Of a stretch of DNA of 64,000 nt, positions 11,942 to 23,943 are shown piece after piece. Within the stretch, counting starts at the first letter, position 1. Every line of letters starts with the position of its first letter. The position numbers and the translations under genes were made by a program. The notes under the pieces are model-generated. The model saw only the letters and a program-made list of their open reading frames with translations, did no database searches and was not told the origin of the DNA. This stretch comes from Elmis aenea (Eukaryota > Arthropoda > Insecta > Coleoptera > Elmidae): contig CANTFG010000133.1 in NCBI GenBank assembly GCA_947652605.1, forward strand, positions 1-64,000. The letters run 5' to 3'.

Positions 11942-12343
11942 AGGTTGACTATATTGCACAAGCTGCCTTCGTGATCAGCTTTGTAGCAGTGTTTGAACCA
12001 GTTTTTGAAGGGCCCAAGCGATTTTATGCGGATAATTTTCACAATGAGTTGCCTTGCTCCTTATTCTCCGGATTTGGCCTCATCCGACTACCATCTGTTT
12101 TCAAACTAAGACAAACACTTAACAGGATAAAAATTTGTAACTTATTAGAAGGTCATAGCGTCTGTAGGCGCTTATTTTGCAAACATAAACGAATGAATCT
12201 ACGAAGAGGGTTTAGCGAGGATGGAACCTTGCTGAAATAAATGCACTGTGATTCTGGACGATTACGTAGAGAAATAAAAGTCTTTTAATCTGCTGGACAA
12301 TTGTTTCAATGTCAGGCCGTGAACTTTTTAACTAGCCCAGGTA
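11942..12343 (+). pseudogene. mariner transposase relic, C-terminal end
   Basis: Across two frames the translation gives APYSPDLASSDYHLF at ~12055-12100, the mariner box carrying the third catalytic Asp (SPDLAPSDYHLF). It is followed by the family ending YEEGLARMEP, NKCTV and DDYVEK at ~12200-12275. Frameshifts and stops separate the parts and the first two catalytic Asp boxes are absent. The 12317-12343 segment, ending GAACTTTTTAACTAGCCCAGGTA, resembles a mariner 3' TIR closed by the TA target. Confidence 0.7.
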
Positions 12344-13334
12344 TACAGGGTGATTGAAATTCGAGTTTAAACATGGGGATCTCGCATATTATAGTAGCTA
12401 GAGTATAGGTTTACATTTGGGTTGTCTTCTTTCTGGATATGAATCTGCATATCGTTGACTTGACAACAGGGCCGTTCACAGAAAATTCAGGCCCCGGGGA
12501 AGCAATAGACAATGGGCCCCTCTCTCCTCTTAGAAAGGTATACATTTAAGACTCGCATTTGATATAGACAATGTAATTTTGTATTAAAAATACAATTTTT
12601 TAACGGTATTTGTAAACAAAATATTGTGTATTAGCTCGAATCCGAGCCCCCTTGGCAACACCGGGCCCCGGGCGTTAGTCCCGTCTGGGGGGTGACGGGG
12701 GGGGGGGGGCTGTGATAGGCCCTGCTTGACAATATAAACTTCTTCTTCATTGAATAAAACAAATGGCAGCACATCGCGTTTTTCTTCGTTATTTTAAAAT
12801 TCATTTTTACGAATTTATGTGACAAGTAATAAACTTTCAAATCAAGTTTGTTGATTGGTTGTCATGGAAACAACATAAACTACAACGACCGGCTTACTTG
12901 TTTTATAATGGTTGTTGTTTAATAACTTTTTTTTTAAATTTGACAATGAATAAAAAAGTATAATACCATGTGTGGATACCATCGATGGATTCAGAAAAAT
13001 AAATGTTATTAGATTATGTAAATAGCAAAATTTGCACCCATAAGAAAAAACAAAGTTGGTTGTCATAAAACAAAAACGAATCGGATCTAGGAAAAATTTG
13101 TGACCACCATCCGATTCGAGTTAAAAAGTTGGTTGGGCGTTTATACTCCAAAGGAGCTATGGACGATTTTCAAAAATCGTATTTTCCGGTTTTTCCTAGT
13201 TTACTCAGACACCGTTCCAATTTCTCTTCGGATTATTAATGAGCACCAAATTTAGCAACTTTGCCAAATTTAAACGTATACTCTAGCTACTATAATAAGC
13301 GAGATCCCCATGCTCAAATTTCAATTACCCTGTA
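12344..13334. mobile_element. Foldback element, ACAGGGTG family copy A
   Basis: The ends are TACAGGGTGATTGAAATTCG and an inverted CAAATTTCAATTACCCTGTA. Beyond them CATGGGGATCTCGC and the AGCTAGAGTATA motif also pair. The element is homologous over most of its length to copy B at 17151-18073, including the spacer with ATCGCGTTTTTCTTCGTTAT. The left arm is shortened relative to copy B and interrupted by a hAT MITE. It starts at the end of a mariner relic. No clear target duplication was found. Confidence 0.75.
12467..12724. mobile_element. 258-bp hAT MITE inside foldback copy A
   Basis: CTTGACAA is duplicated exactly at 12459-12466 and 12725-12732. The termini are CAGGGCCGTTCACAG and, inverted, CAGGGCCTATCACAG. 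CAGGG ends plus an 8-bp duplication identify hAT. The body is unusually GC-rich for this window, with GGCCCCGGGG words and a run of about a dozen G near 12698-12709. It has no coding capacity. Confidence 0.85.
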
Positions 13335-13801
13335 TGTATAGGAAGGTGAAGATATATTACATGCGTTATAGAATAACGTAATAGTGTGACAAGTAACGAT
13401 TACAGAAAATGAAAAAGGGTAAACGAGTTGGTTGGAAACCTTTGTTCGACGGGATTCTCTTTTATGTCACATCATTTATGCAGATACGATAAGAGAACAG
13501 ATGGTTGAACCATGAAGAGCTGTATTAGGTAGGTACATATAACACATAAACGGTGGCCTGGCGTTGAACAATGTTCATTAGCTGCTATGAATAGTGTATA
13601 GTTACTCACGATTTAATTAATTAGATTGTGCATCGCTAATCGGTTTTAGATTATGTGACCGCTTCGAAAATGCTAGCGTTATGTTCGAAATATTTTGGTC
13701 CATAAACAGATTGTTTTTACAAAATTGTCGATGGAATTTGATTATTACCTTTAATTTGTCATCAACTTCGCTTGGCCTTCCTTAGGGTGGTCCATCTATA
13801 A
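13335..13801. other. Unassigned DNA
   Basis: Nothing beyond short chance ORFs is visible. Confidence 0.5.
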
Positions 13802-13880
13802 CAGAGGTCGGCGAAAGGGGGTGAATTACCCCAAGTGGGGTAAAAATGACATTTTTGGGGGGTAATGAGGACTCAATAGA
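13802..13880. repeat. Solo hAT-like terminus
   Basis: CAGAGGTCGGCGAAAGGGGG followed by G-rich words (GTGGGGTAAAAATGAC, TTTTTGGGGGGTAATG) looks like one end of a hAT-type element. No matching inverted end or duplication was found, so it would be a truncated copy. Confidence 0.3.
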
Positions 13881-15388
13881 CAAATAAAATTATATAAAAA
13901 ACGCGTTGTTATATTTATAACAGATCGAAATTGTAATTTTAAGACATCTTCACCACATACATCACAAAACTTTTTATGAGCTTGTACCACAATTTTTCTT
14001 TTCGGAAGTTATACAGCAAAATATGAGGAAAATTCTAATTTTCCAACTGGAAATCGACACCAAATTTTAAATCAAATCCTGGACACAAAATATTTTCTAG
14101 TTGTAATGTGTCTAAGTTTTTTTTTAAATACTTTAAACACTTTAAACAACGCAAAGATAAAATAGTCTATTTAATAGAACGAAATAGCCTACTTAGTCTA
14201 CTACCAGATCGTTAGCAGAGCTAGGGGAATTGTGTAAGCAGTTTCCGTACGGTTTCCGCAATTCTAGTTTTAATATTTGAATATAACATCTGCTGTTTAT
14301 TGTACTGGGCTGTTAAATATTCCTCAGAGCCATTAGTAATTACATTAACGATAGCAATAAGGATTTAGTGGGGCTTAGCGTCTTGTTACTGTAAAGTTAG
14401 ATTTGCAATAACGTTCTTTTTGTTTTTATAATCACGACACTGTTATAATAATAATAGTATCAAAACATTAGACAAGAAAACTTAATTTATTGAAAGTGCA
14501 CCCATAAAAATCCTAGATTTTTTTGACTCTCAATCACCATAAAAATGTGTAACTTTTCTCTAATTTAACTGATCTCGTATCTCTTACCGTTTCTAAGATA
14601 CCAATGGTGAGCATCGAAAAATTCACCACGCTGTATATCCTAATTATTCATATTGTAACAACTAAGAAATAAAATAGAAGATATTCTGCACAACACGCAT
14701 GATTATTTAGATACATTCATTTTTAAAATTGTATAAAAATATTGCTGCTAAAGACCGCAACTAATCCGCAAAACACATGCAACTTTAATTCAATAATTTG
14801 TAAAGCAAATTATGAATAACTAATCTGTTGAAACGTCCGGCATGCGAATACTGAAAATTAATTTATTGGCGGTTTTGATGTTTATAAATCATTTAACGGA
14901 TTACACAAAATGTATAAGCACATTCTGAAAACAATAATTTCGTCTCGCCATAAATATCACGTTTATAAAACAAGAGCTTAAACAATTCCATTGTTACTTC
15001 TAAGAGGAGATTTATGGTGCACTTAGGATTTAATATTTTTGAGCTTTCAGGTGTAGTCGCACAACATGCAATACATATTCGTATTAGTACGGTGATATTA
15101 AGCATATTCGAAAGTAATGTTCGCCTATTTAATTTTTTTTTTAATGGGTTTTTAATTTTTGTTCGATTTTAATTCAATATTAAGCAATCTACTTACAAAA
15201 AATAATTATTGATGGGACAAACTTTTTTTCAGAACCAAAGAAAGTTTTTTATGTTTAAATATACAGTGGAACAACATATTCGTCAGACTCTACATTCGCT
15301 AAAACCAAAATTCGTTATATTTTTCGGCAAAGACGCTGCAATATTCGTCCAAAAATCCAAATTTCGGTAAATAGACCCAGAATGCTCG
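13881..15388. other. Unassigned DNA with one solo element end
   Basis: At ~14590-14640, CCAATGGTGAGCATCGA followed by CACGCTGTATATCC is a degraded end of the ACAGGGTG repeat family, similar to 39700-39755. The 70-residue ORF at 14893-15105 has no recognisable domain. Confidence 0.45.
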
Positions 15389-16258
15389 AAATGCCAGTGG
15401 GATTCAAGATATAAGTCAAACTTATCAGATTGCTCAAAATGACATTGGAAGGACAACAAGCAGGATTCAGATCAAGGGGAAGAATTTGAGATAGGAACAG
15501 GACTCAGACAGGGAGACTCATTATTAGCCCTCATATGCAACGTAGTTCTGGAAAAAATAGTAAGAGACTGAAGACTGAACAGAGAGGGAACAACACTAAA
15601 CAAAAGTCACCAAGTCATGTTACGCCAATGATGTAGCTTTAAAGGCAAGAACCTTGAAAGAACTAGGGGAGAGATCACAAGCAGAATGTCAGAAGCAGCA
15701 CAAAAATGGGATTAAGGATAAACGAATATAAGACCAAGCTAATGAGAATAGGACAACAAACAATAGAAGACAGGCTAGTGTTAGGGTAATTTGAGGGAGC
15801 AAATAAATTTGTGTACTTAGGGACATTTTTCACAAGGAATGGAAGAAGAAAAAGACACAAACATGAGAATACTGAAAACCAACAAAAGTGCAGGCGCTTT
15901 AAATAACCCAATAAGAACAGTTATCTAGCAGCACCAAACTACGTTTGCATAAAACAACACTAAGACCTACAGCGATCTATGGGTGTGAGACCTGGGTACT
16001 GAGCAAAAATGCAAAGAAAGCCCTAAGAAGATGGGATAGAAAGATAATTAGGAGAATAGTGGGAGGGCAGAGAACAAATGAGGGATATATTAGAAGAACG
16101 AACAAGGAGGTATTTACAATTTTCAAAGAAGCGACCATAGACAAAGTAATAAATGCCAGAAGAATACAATGGCTAAGACTTATTAAGAGAAGGGAAGACA
16201 AAGACAGCAGAATGATAAAACAAAGAGCGTGGAAAGAACCTACACACAAGAAAAAAAA
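15389..16258 (+). pseudogene. Non-LTR retrotransposon RT relic, family R
   Basis: Motifs in order over shifting frames: FEIGTGLRQGDSLL at ~15490-15530, the RT box with the GxRQGD signature; YANDVAL at ~15618, the catalytic YxDD box with the first Asp changed to Asn; the VYLGT-like turn at ~15810; then the 115-residue C-terminal frame from 15945, with TTLRPTAIYGCETWVLS, WDRKIIRRIVGG and ARRIQWLRLIKRRED. These are typical of RTE-like elements and their relatives. Stops and frameshifts make it inactive. It starts at almost the same truncation point as the minus-strand copy at 50160-51095. Confidence 0.8.
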
Positions 16259-16958
16259 GGTAATTTCTGTTAAAGATATTGGTTACAGTTAATTTTATCC
16301 CCAGAGTGCTTTCTTGGTATTATCTTTGCACTCCGTTAATTAATATATCCATTAGTATTATAAAAAGCAGAGATAAGTGCCCCGTCTTTTCCTACTGTTG
16401 TTAGAAATTTCCGGGATAGGTTCCACTGTATTAGGAGAAATGGAAAACAAACATGTACCAAATGGAAACACATCGTTATCAAAATGATGCTACATATAAC
16501 TGTGGTCGGCGGGAAAAAGCACTTAAGTCAAAAAGTGCAATTTTTTATTATTAACCTTATACCATTCATATTGTTATGTTTTTATAATGGTAATTTGAAT
16601 TTCGGCACTCGTGTTTCCTGTTTATAATGTTAGTTCCATTTCACATATTTTTATTAATAATATTTTTCTATTGCAATGAAATTTTGTGTAATCAAAAGAT
16701 AATAAAAGTTATATTTAAAAATGAGTATTTAATGCCCGGTTTCTCCGACACATCTTAAGATCTAGCTGAATCTTAAGTTCGCCTTAACGGTATAAAGTGT
16801 TGCACCAAGCAATTTTAAGAACATATTCGACTTGAGCTGAGCTCACATCTTGAGTCGCTGTTTACTAGAACTTGAGCTGGAGTACCTAACCTAAAATTAT
16901 CTTGTATTTGCTTTTTTTGTAGTTAAATGTTTGTTTAAATTGTGGTTTAAGTTTAAAT

Positions 16959-17135
16959 ATGGATATTGACTTTATAAATATGATAGATGATGCAGATGAT
17001 GACTTGTACGACCCTGTAATTCCTCGAAGGCGATTTGTTCGCGCAAATCCATTTACGGATTTCGAATACGATCGTTTTTTTTATGCGTTTTCGCCTCACA
17101 AAAGAGACAGTTATTGTGATCTTAGATCTATTTGA
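16959..17135 (+). pseudogene. Harbinger transposase N-terminal remnant
   Basis: From the ATG the frame reads 58 codons to a TGA. An acidic start (MIDDADDDLYDP, residues 8-19) is followed by RRRFVRANPFTDFEYDRF and a degenerate FYAFSPHKRD. HARBI1-like transposases have the same order: acidic N-terminus, R/N-P-F stretch, then FRxSK. The catalytic DDE domain is absent; the reading frame stops 15 bp before the foldback insertion. Identity rests on this short stretch plus the flanking Harbinger TIRs. Confidence 0.55.
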
Positions 17136-17150
17136 GCCTCAATTGGAGTA

Positions 17151-18073
17151 TACAGGGTGTTTGAAATTCGAGTTTAAGCATGGGGATCTCGCGTATTATA
17201 ATAGCTAGAGTAAAGGTTTAAAATTGGCAAAGTTGCTAAATTCGGTGCTCATTAATAATCCAAAGAGAAATTGGAAATATCTCAAACAGTATCCGAGAAA
17301 ATTAGGAAAAACTGGAAAATACGATTTTTAAAAATCGTTCATAACTCCTTTGGAGTTTGAAATATTTTAAATGTGTAAAAAAGTTGCCTAAGCAACTTTT
17401 TAAGCCGAATCGGATGGTGGTCACAAATTTTTCCTAGGTCGATTCGTTTTTGTTTTAGACAACCAACTTTGTTTTTTCTGATGGGCAGCATATCGCGTTT
17501 TTCTTCGTTATTAAAGTTCATTTTTACGACTAACAGGCCTCTAAAACTTTTAGATTGTTGATCGGTTGTCATGGAAACAACATAAACTACAGTGACCGGC
17601 CAACCTGATTTATAATGGTTATTGTTTAAAACGTATTTTTTTAAATTTGACAATAAAAGAAAAAGTAAAATACCATGTGTGATCAATGGATTTAGAAAAA
17701 TAAATGCTATTTGATTATGTAAATAGCAAAACTTGCGCCCATAAGCAAAAACAAAGTTGGTTGTCATAAAACAAAAACGAATCGATCTAAGAAAAATTTG
17801 TGACTACCATCCGATTCGGCTTAAAAAGTTGCTTCGGCAATGTTTTTACACATTTCAAATATTTCATACTCCGAAGGAGTTATAGACGATTTTCAAAAAT
17901 CGTATTTTCCAGTTTTTCCTAATTTTTTCGGACCCCGTTTGAGATATTTCCAATTTCTCTTTGGATTATTAATGAGCACCAAATTTAGCAACTTTGCCAA
18001 ATTTAAACCTATACTCTAGCTATTATAATAAGCGAGAACCCCATGCTTAAACTCGAATTTCAAACACCCTGTA
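17151..18073. mobile_element. Foldback element, ACAGGGTG family copy B
   Basis: The ends are TACAGGGTGTTTGAAATTCG and its inverted match. Arms of about 335 bp (17151-17485 and 17740-18073) pair almost throughout and surround a ~250-bp spacer homologous to copy A. The arms contain short dyads such as GATTTTTAAAAATC. The 142-residue ORF at 17339-17767 spans arm and spacer and has no recognised domain. It interrupts the Harbinger element; no clean target duplication is seen. Confidence 0.85.
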
Positions 18074-18134
18074 TACATAATCTATTTATTTTATTTTCTT
18101 CCACCAAGCTAACTAATAATTGTTTTTCCTCCAT
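18074..18134 (-). pseudogene. Myb/SANT-like Harbinger accessory protein, 5' stub
   Basis: From the ATG at 18134 the minus strand reads MEEKQLLVSLVEENKIN and then runs into foldback B. Harbinger elements carry a second gene for a Myb/SANT-like DNA-binding protein beginning with this kind of E-rich helix (L-x-x-L-V-E). The position, converging on the transposase remnant, fits. Only about 20 residues remain, so the identity is an inference from context. Confidence 0.4.
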
Positions 18135-18804
18135 GGTATAATTTATTCTTTTTTTTCCGCCATTTCAACACAAAAATAATAGACACCGAACTGTAACTTT
18201 ATATGTGACTAACAGCTGATAGCAACAACAAGATGTCACAGGGAGCCGTTTTAACAGCTGTGATGTAAATGGCCAATGAAAATTAGCCATTTCAATCTGC
18301 CGCTAAAATGTGTCGACTTCTTGCAACGTTGCCAAACCGAGTTCTAACTTAGCTGAGATGTCTAACAGATTCCGGAATATGTTTTGTGTGCAACGCATTG
18401 GTATCTTGAGACGGTCTTAAATATAAGGCGGGCTTATATAAGTTCGATCTTGAGATGTGTCGGAGAAACCGGGCATAAGTTTACTCCATTAATTTTTTTT
18501 TTAATTCTACATAAAAAATTTATTTTTTAAGAATAAACGAATAAACTGAATATATCCATTTGTTTACATTTGTTAAAAACTACTTAAGTTATTCTTATTT
18601 TATGCCAGTTTAAGTCAAGTATTTACTGTTTATTAAAAAATTTCATCATGTTGACATATTGTGATAATTTAATACTTAATTTTAAGTAAAATATACCATA
18701 CAGGTAAAATTTAAACTCACATGATAATCAGTAAAATAAAAAAACGTTACTCCTGAAAATTGCACTTTTTGACTTAATTGCTTTTTCCCGCTGTCCACAG
18801 ATAA

Positions 18805-20455
18805 AGCACCAGGAAAAAGAGGTATTGACAGACCTCGAAAAAAAAGCTTAGCTTATGGAAGCTAATAATGATCTTGAAGATGAGCAATACAATCCTTGAA
18901 TCACAAAAATTTGCAGTGTAAACAAAAGTTAAAGGCAGAAGTATAGTAGAATAATGCAAGGTTAGATTTAATTGAATATTACAACGATTTAGGTAAGCCT
19001 TTTGTTATTCTTATAAATAGTGTGATAACAGAATTAGAAAACATGCAATTATACTTCAAGTACAACCAACTCTGTTCCAGAGAAGACGCAACAATTAACA
19101 ATCCATGCTGTTAATGCAAATTATTTATGTGCATGTCAAGCTTATTTATGTTTGTTGAAACTTTCAATGTCTAAACAGCCACAGTAACAATTGAGAAGAT
19201 TAATTATTCCAGAACTGACCGCTAATTAGAAATTCTCTTTGGCTACCAAGACGAAACTACGGACAACAACAGAACTAGAACACCCCGCACACACGTTAAA
19301 GATCTTCGTCAGAACTTAAGTACGGCAGCATCCAAAAGCGAAGCGCATTTAAATTTAATGATATTATATTTTGAAGTACATGAATACACGAGTTAACAAG
19401 TTGTTCATAGTTGAACTTCGAGTGCACTTCACGGTTCGGTAAAAACTGGCTCGAGTTTTATATACTTTCGGCAGGAAAAAAGTTTTTAGCATACTGGAAA
19501 GGCTTATCTGACCCTTAGAGTCACCCAACCTTCTTAAACCTTTAAAAAGTGAGTCCAGTCTAACAAAAAATACCTACTTTTCCACAGAACAAAAAACAAA
19601 ACGTACATATAATCGCAGGTTAGTACAAGATAATCGACGGTGTATGTATTTCGACAAGTTTTGGTGTCAATTTAATCTTAAATTTCTTGGAAATCTAACA
19701 CTGTCGTTTGGATAAATTTGTGTCTAAAAAAATATGATTCTTAATTTGTATTGCACATAGAGAGGACTACAACTTTACATGTAATAATTTAGATTTAATA
19801 GTAATAGTAAGTAAAGAATAATAAAATATTATGGAAGGTAAAAAATATCTTAAAATATTTGTTTTCTATTTTTTGTGTCTAATTAAGTATAGCTTGCTTA
19901 ATTATGTGATCTTTTGTTTTGTTTTGGTCAATGGCCACTTAGATTAAACTTAATAAACAATAATATTGCTATAACTGGCTTATCTTTAAAGATAAACTTA
20001 ACAACCCATACATCAATGAATCGAGAAAAAAAATCCTTTTAATGAACCCTACTCATTTTGGTGGTTTCCATGGTTTGTTTTATATTGGAATATTTGATGG
20101 TTCATGTTGACTTGTTTTATTTTTTACTCAAAAACTAAAGAACAAAAAAAGTTTCTAAATAAATCAATTTTCAAAAAAAAATATTTAAAATTGCAAAATT
20201 TTAACCCACCAAAAAGTTCTGATAAAAAAACCAACAGGGGTCACACTTTTCAGCCCCCTGTGAAGGTGGGAGATGATTGAAAATATTACTATGGGAAACC
20301 TGTTAATAAGCATAAAACATCTACCAAATATAATTTTCTACATTAATCCAAATTTGAGAAATTAAATAAAAACCCAATTTTACGCTCCCCTTAAAGGGGG
20401 TGTAACTCATAAAGGAGACGTCTAAGGAAAAAATTTATATGAAAGAGCCCCCCTT
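18805..20455. other. Unassigned AT-rich DNA
   Basis: No gene found. A TTTTATATACTTTCGGC word near 19457 resembles a TATA region but has no ORF to serve. Confidence 0.45.
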
Positions 20456-20516
20456 AATTTTCGATAAGGAATCAGCACCTGATTTTTTTCGCAATATTTA
20501 AGAAAAACCCTGTATA
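20456..20516. repeat. Solo end of a CCCTGTATA repeat
   Basis: CGCAATATTTAAGAAAAACC followed by CTGTATA has the form of the right end of ACAGGG-type elements. No matching left end is nearby. Confidence 0.4.
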
Positions 20517-21271
20517 CCTAGTACCTACAAACATTATTGAAATTGACTAATTCCTAATCAATCTGTTCTAAAAATGTTATAATTTGACAAGTTCAAACAT
20601 CTGCTCTTTCTTTAGACAAAATAACATAACTTTCAAGAAGAACCATACAGTCTCAGTTTCGTGTTATTTTGACGTTAAAATTGACACGGTATATTATTGT
20701 GCAAACTCGAGCTTCTAGCTCTTGTAATAAGCGTGGTTTCTATGCTAAAACTCTAAATTTAATGTTCAATTATTATCACAACAAAGCGAAAATCCAAAAT
20801 AGAATTGAGCAGTACATAGCAACAAGCATTATTAACATTTCCCTATAAACCGCCACAACAGATTTCCACACAAAATAGACTAAAGGAAACTGGAACGAAT
20901 TCAATAGCAGCCTGACTATTTCCACTTTAATGAGACACTGCTGCAAATACCTCTTAGTAACTATAACGTTACAACTTAGAGCTTGTTGAAGACGTCCATC
21001 ACAAACGATCACTTCAAAGCCATTACGTTTGGAAAATATGAAAATACAAATCTCGAGAATATACGACATCTTTAACATATCAAAGATGAATAGTGACTTG
21101 AAATGCATTTTTTTGTATTATAAACCACAGATGGAAATGAGAATCGAGTTCAAAGCAATATAGATGATTAAAATAGGTTTTGTTTTTCATTAGTTGTTCA
21201 CAAATGTTTTGACTCAAACGATGCATGAAAGATTAATGTTTGAATAATTTAAACGATTTTTGAATGTTATA
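20517..21271. other. Unassigned DNA with a 110-residue ORF
   Basis: The minus ORF at 20776-21108 is hydrophobic towards its C-terminus and unrecognised. It could be chance in AT-rich DNA or a decayed exon. Nothing else is seen. Confidence 0.35.
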
Positions 21272-23094
21272 TACAGGGTGCGCCATTAGTGCGATAAAGT
21301 CCATTATTGCCCTTAATGTCAACTTAATAAAAAAAAGTTTTCAATGAAACTTATAGTATTTCTACACGTGCATGTTTTAAAATTAGTTTCAAGTATACAG
21401 GGGGTTTCATAAAAGTAGGGCGTCACTAAAGGTATTTTTTTTAAATTGAACACCCAGTATATTTTTGCATAATCGAATTCAGCAAGTAAATCTCCATATG
21501 ACAGTATTTTGTTTTTTCATTTTTTTGCGACGTTGCCAATTTATCTTAAAAAATCTTTGAATTTCCAGAAAAACAGGGTACAATACTTGTCAAGAGCACA
21601 ACCTTATGAATTATAATTGGCATATGATATTTTGTACATACTAAGTCAAAAGGTGTAGTCACAGTCTAAATACATCAAAATTAATTTATATTTTACAGGG
21701 TGTTTCTTATAGATGTGCCAACTTCCCAATTTTCAAACATCAATAACTTTACTTTTTCAAATGGAACGCCCTGTATATTATTACGTCATTTTGTTGCATT
21801 TTTGTTTTTCTTCAACTTTTCTTAATACTTACCTATACCTAAAATGAATATTTTCTGAGATATTTACATTTTACTTATTCTTATAAGCGTTGTGTAGGAA
21901 TTTCCTAGTTTTCTCGGAGTAGGCCCCGACTTTGACAATAGAAACAATAATTTCTGTAGTAACAAATGTCAGAGTGAATTGCTGTCAATTGTTAAAACAT
22001 AAATAAATGAGTACATATAACATATTTAATAGGAATTTTCCAAAAAAATAATTTATTGATGCGGTCAATGTTCAGGGTGGCGTATTTTCGATGCCCATAC
22101 AGGGGGGGTATCTCGGTTATTATCAGAGATAGAAAAAAACTATGTACGTAGTCTCGATTTCTTTTTTCGAGAGGAATTTATTGTCGTAAACAGATTTTTG
22201 ATCTTTTTTAATTTTCGAAATATAGTTTTTTTTTTTTTTTCTCTGATAATTACCGAAATACCCCCCCTGTATGGGCATCGAAAATACGCCACCCTGAACA
22301 TAGACCGTATCAATGAATGCTTTTTTTGGAAAATTCATATTGCATATGTTATACTCATTTATTTATGTTTTAACAATTGACAGCAATTCACTCTGACATT
22401 TGTTACTACAGAAATTATTGTTTCTATTGTCAAAGTCGGGGCCTACTCCGAGAAAACTAGGAAATTCCTACACAACGCTTATAAGAATAAGTAAAATGTA
22501 AATATCTCAGAAAATATTCATTTTAGGTATAGGTAAGTATTAAGAAAAGTTGAAGAAAAACAAAAATGCAACAAAATGACGTAATAATATACAGGGTGTT
22601 CCATTTGAAAAAATAAAGTTATTGATGTTTGAAAATTGGGAAGTTGGCACATCTATAAGAAACACCCTGTATAATATAAATTAATTTTGATGTATTTAAA
22701 CTATGACTACACCTTTTGACTTTGTATGTGCAAAATATCATATGCCAATTATTATTCATAAGGTTGTGCTCTTGACAAGTATTGTACCCTGTTTTTCTGG
22801 AAATTCAAAGATTTTTTAAGATAAATTGGCAACCTCGCAAAAAAATAAAAAAAACTAAATTCTGTCATATGGAGATTTTCTTGCTGAATTCGATTATGCA
22901 AAAATATACTGGGTGTTCAATTTAAAAAAAATACCTTTAGTGACGCCCCACTTTTATGAAACCCCCTGTATACTTGAAACTAATTTTAAAACATGCACGT
23001 GTAGAAATACTATAAGTTTCATAAAAAAATTTTTTTTATTAAGTTGACCTTAAGGGCAATAATGGACTTTATCGCACTAATGGCGCACCCTGTA
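21272..23094. mobile_element. 1.8-kb near-perfect palindromic foldback element
   Basis: The left arm (21272-22143) and right arm (22222-23094) are inverted copies of about 870 bp around a ~78-bp spacer. The ends are TACAGGGTGCGCCATTAGTG and its complement. Each arm contains inner boxes bounded by the same kind of ends: 21396-21460 (TACAGGGGG ... CACCCAGTA), 21694-21775 (TACAGGGTG ... CGCCCTGTA) and an innermost CAGGGTGGCG/ACAGGGGGGG pair near 22072. The element looks like nested foldback ends. It has no coding capacity; the ORFs at 22123-22380 span the loop and are shadows of each other. Confidence 0.85.
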
Positions 23095-23943
23095 TATAAA
23101 CTCTGCTCAAAATCGCGTTTTTTATTATCGTTAAAGAATCCCTTTTGTAGTAAAGCTAAAACAGGTTTAAGAATATAGTCTTTTCATTGGAAGCACTCAC
23201 AATGAAATGACTCCAAACTGTGTTTATGCCATGTATGTCCTTAATAATTTGCTGACGTGTTAGCTAATTTATAAGTTTATAAAAACTTTAAGTAATCCTA
23301 TGTGTTGGTTAGTGCTACTAATAACGAATTATTAGAAGTTTGCTATAAACAAATTTTGTTATTCCTTCAAAGTCTACCTAACATACGTATGTCGCTAATG
23401 TATTATACAAGTATTTCTGACTCGAATTAATGCCCGAAAGTTTATTCATTAGCCTGAAAGACATTAACTTGTTACTGCGAACGCAATTAAGAGACAAACT
23501 ATGCATCTGTGTGCATTGTTTATTAACTCACACAATTTAATTTTCTACAACTGCTGCAGTTTAAACTACCGTAAACCGTACCTTTACTTGCTACAAAAGG
23601 CTTAGCAATTTCGAAATATACTGTAGTTTTATCCTCTTACGTAAACTGCCTTAAGATTTTTGTGTAGTAATTAATAAGTTCCAAGTACAATTCGATACAA
23701 TACATTGCCATTGCTTGTAAATAAATCTATGCTTGTTTAAAAGTAGAGTAATTATGAGTACCCAGGTAATAATTTTTTTTTAAATTATTTCTCAACGATG
23801 TAACAGCCGTATTTTTCAGGATTATCCTTTAAAACCCCTATTATACTTTTTTTTAAATGTTAAGCCTAAGGTTTCTCTAAATAAGAACCTATTAGGTTAA
23901 GAAACTGAACTAATATTTGTATTATATCATATTAAGTAAAACT
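23095..23943. other. Unassigned AT-rich DNA
   Basis: No genes, arrays or TIRs recognised. Confidence 0.5.

Larger units (their letters stand above)
16733..18475. mobile_element. PIF/Harbinger element, interrupted
   Basis: The TIRs are TGCCCGGTTTCTCCGACACA and an inverted TGTGTCGGAGAAACCGGGCA, with TAA duplicated at 16730-16732 and 18476-18478. This is the canonical Harbinger arrangement. Inside are converging starts of two expected proteins: a transposase N-terminus (16959-17135, plus) and a Myb/SANT-like protein N-terminus (18074-18134, minus). Everything between is gone or replaced by foldback element B (17151-18073), leaving about 0.8 kb of Harbinger sequence. Confidence 0.85.
16500..18800. 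mobile_element. TIR element split by a Harbinger insertion
   Basis: The left end CTGTGGTCGGCGGGAAAAAG and the inverted right end CTGTGGACAGCGGGAAAAAG continue as paired sequence through AGTCAAAAAGTGCAATTTT, about 45 bp in all. ATAA flanks both sides (16496-16499, 18801-18804), possibly a 4-bp duplication. Without the Harbinger element it would be about 555 bp, a MITE of unknown superfamily. Confidence 0.6.

Noticed and set aside
12698..12709. Poly-G run as a G-quadruplex control element
   Set aside because: It lies inside a hAT MITE and its length may be a sequencing artefact; no gene is nearby.
20776..21108. 110-residue minus ORF as a membrane protein gene
   Set aside because: No family features, promoter or splice signals; the length is possible by chance in AT-rich DNA.
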